64,000 nt of DNA from Streptomyces chattanoogensis. GTDB taxonomy: Bacteria; Actinomycetota; Actinomycetes; Streptomycetales; Streptomycetaceae. The position numbers were made by a program, and so were the translations under genes. This document shows, one piece after another, positions 62,705-64,000 of the stretch. The notes under the pieces are model-generated. The model ran no database searches and was not told the DNA's origin. It was given only the letters and a program-made list of their open reading frames with translations. Position 1 is the first letter of the stretch. Every line of letters begins with the position of its first letter. Location: NCBI RefSeq assembly GCF_001294335.1, contig NZ_LGKG01000159.1, positions 1 to 64,000 on the forward strand, read 5' to 3'.

Positions 62705-63442
62705 ATGGGCCACTGGTGGTACCGCAACATCGTGGAGCCGGGGAAGTTCCCGCTGCTGCTCGCCCTCGCCTCCTTCGTCCTGACCTTCCTGGTCACCCGC
62801 GCCATCACCCGGCTCATCCGGGCCGGGAAGGGGCCGTTCCGCAACATCGCGCCCGGCGGGGTGCACGTCCATCACGTCGTGCCGGGTGTGGTCCTGATGG
62901 TCGCCGGCGGCTTCATCGCCCTGGCGGGCGGCCGGCGCGGCTTCGGCTCGGGCCTGGCCGCGGTGCTCTTCGGCACGGGAGCCGGCCTCGTCCTGGACGA
63001 GTTCGCGCTGATCCTCCACCTGGACGACGTCTACTGGACCGAGGAGGGCACCCAGAGCGTCGAGATCGTCATCCTCACCGCCGCCCTGGTCGCCCTGGTC
63101 CTCGCCGGTTTTCTGCCGTTCGGCGTCAACGAACTGAGCCCCGACGAGACCCGGGACCGCTTCCAGGTCGTACGGACCGTGGGCATCAACTTCCTCTTCG
63201 CGCTGATCGCCCTCGTCAAGGGCAAGGGCCGGCTCGCCGTCATCGGGGTCTTCGTCCCCTTCGTCGCCCTCTTCGGCGCCGTCCGCCTCGCCCGCCCCAA
63301 CTCTCCCTGGGCCCGGCGCTTCTACCGCAACCGGCCCAGGGCGCGGGCCCGCGCCACGCTCCGCGCCTACCGCCACGACCGCCGCTGGTCGGCCCTGCGC
63401 CGCCGGACCGAGCATTTCATCGGGGGTGCCCCCAGCCGCTGA
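62705..63442 (+). CDS. conserved membrane protein
   Basis: The 245-residue protein has four to five transmembrane helices. A distinctive block, GGVHVHHVVPGVVLMVAGGFIAL, followed by DEFALILHLDDVYWTEEGTQSVE, combines His, Asp and Glu residues that could bind metal. Both termini are basic. The ATG 62705 follows GAAGGGGAA. Function not recognised. Its 3' end overlaps the convergent gene by 26 bases. Confidence 0.85.
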   Translation: MGHWWYRNIVEPGKFPLLLALASFVLTFLVTRAITRLIRAGKGPFRNIAPGGVHVHHVVPGVVLMVAGGFIALAGGRRGFGSGLAAVLFGTGAGLVLDEFALILHLDDVYWTEEGTQSVEIVILTAALVALVLAGFLPFGVNELSPDETRDRFQVVRTVGINFLFALIALVKGKGRLAVIGVFVPFVALFGAVRLARPNSPWARRFYRNRPRARARATLRAYRHDRRWSALRRRTEHFIGGAPSR

Positions 63443-64000
63443 CCCGCTGCGCATCGCGCGGTTTCCCGGGCCGCCACAGCTCCCACGCCCCGCACAGCAC
63501 CAGCACCGCCAGCACCGCCGCGATGTGCTCCTTGCCCGCCAGGTTGTTCTTGATGAACACCACCTCGAAGACCATCGAGGCCACCACCAGCGCGCAGGTG
63601 AGCCAGGCCCGGTAACGCCAGCTCACGAAGATCGCCAGGCCCACCACCGCAGCCGACGGGCCGGTGTCGACGACGTACTTGTCCGCGTCCGGCAGCCCGA
63701 TGGGCGAGTCCGGTCCGATCCACAGGCCGATCCGCGCGTACATCGTCCCGGCGAGCGTGGCCAGATACGCGACCGCGAACATCTGCCGCCAGCCCACACA
63801 GATCTCGGCGAGCCCGAAGACGACCAGGATCTGCACCAGCGCGCCCCACACCGGAAGGTCCAGCGCGGGCACGAACAGCGACAGGGGAGTGCGCAGCAGC
63901 GCCACCCAGAGGTGCTCATAGGCCTGGACGGACCCGATGTCCTGGACCGGCCGGTAGCCCCAGGGCTGGTTCTGGACGGTCTGGAGGACCAGGGTCAGAC
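63417..64000 (-). CDS. rhomboid-like membrane protein, 5' end beyond window
   Basis: The frame stays open to the right edge, so the true start lies outside. The visible 194 codons encode a polytopic protein with YVVDTGPSAAVVGLAIFVSW, where rhomboids have their GxSx motif, and AGKEHIAAVLAVLVL, with a possible His. It resembles the other rhomboid-like protein at 13048-13701 in layout. An internal GTG at 63905 is not likely the start. Protease activity is uncertain. Confidence 0.75.
   Translation of the reverse strand, partial: LTLVLQTVQNQPWGYRPVQDIGSVQAYEHLWVALLRTPLSLFVPALDLPVWGALVQILVVFGLAEICVGWRQMFAVAYLATLAGTMYARIGLWIGPDSPIGLPDADKYVVDTGPSAAVVGLAIFVSWRYRAWLTCALVVASMVFEVVFIKNNLAGKEHIAAVLAVLVLCGAWELWRPGKPRDAQRVSGWGHPR

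Overview
The window is high-GC actinobacterial chromosome, almost certainly Streptomyces. GTG starts, extreme G/C at third codon positions and a lipA-lipB-glnA-glnII neighbourhood resembling the S. coelicolor core chromosome all point there. Most of it is housekeeping DNA. The exceptions are one integrated genomic island of about 13.3 kb (23241-36541) and one TnpB-type insertion sequence (about 51.17-52.59 kb).

Layout. 0.16-6.2 kb (minus): a TetR regulator, a coupled group (PF10118-type hydrolase, ferredoxin reductase, unknown protein), a large membrane protein with a degenerate sigma-factor-like N-terminus, and a DUF397 protein. 6.3-9.4 kb: a Tat-exported GH89 alpha-N-acetylglucosaminidase. 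9.7-12.1 kb (plus): a three-gene operon that looks like ornithine-lipid synthesis (GNAT N-acyltransferase, PlsC-type O-acyltransferase, DedA protein). 12.1-22.4 kb: an orphan winged-helix regulator with a Cys-rich leader-peptide candidate, a rhomboid-like protein, glnII with a GlnR box, a Gfo/Idh/MocA oxidoreductase, an acyl-CoA synthetase, a PadR regulator and a 2,4-dienoyl-CoA reductase. 22.7-23.2 kb: an AhpD-like protein and a terminator that was probably once downstream of glnA.

23.24-36.54 kb is the island. It is flanked by a 20-bp direct repeat (19/20 identical) derived from the last codons of glnA, and each end carries a GGTGCAC-N4-GGTGCAC pair. It encodes a tyrosine integrase, an XRE regulator, an excisionase-like protein, a DUF3631 ATPase and cargo: a divergent module (HTH-TPR regulator and NUDIX hydrolase facing an unknown protein, an APH-like kinase, a methyltransferase and a HAD protein) and a Ser/Thr kinase coupled to a coiled-coil two-TM protein. 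I see no Rep, TraB/FtsK or structural genes, so it looks mobilisable or satellite-like rather than a classical conjugative element.

36.5-64 kb: glnA with a GlnR box, then the lipoate and 2-oxoacid dehydrogenase group. lipA and lipB make the lipoyl cofactor, aceE is pyruvate dehydrogenase E1, sucB is an E2 lipoyl acyltransferase and lpdA is E3. A FadR-type regulator lies between aceE and sucB, and a candidate palindromic operator lies upstream of aceE. sucB as written lacks the catalytic C-terminus and breaks at a 12-C run. This half also holds a second sigma-like membrane protein paralogous to the first, an SDR/WYL-regulator pair next to the TnpB insertion sequence, pepA, cobS and a second rhomboid-like protein running off the right edge.
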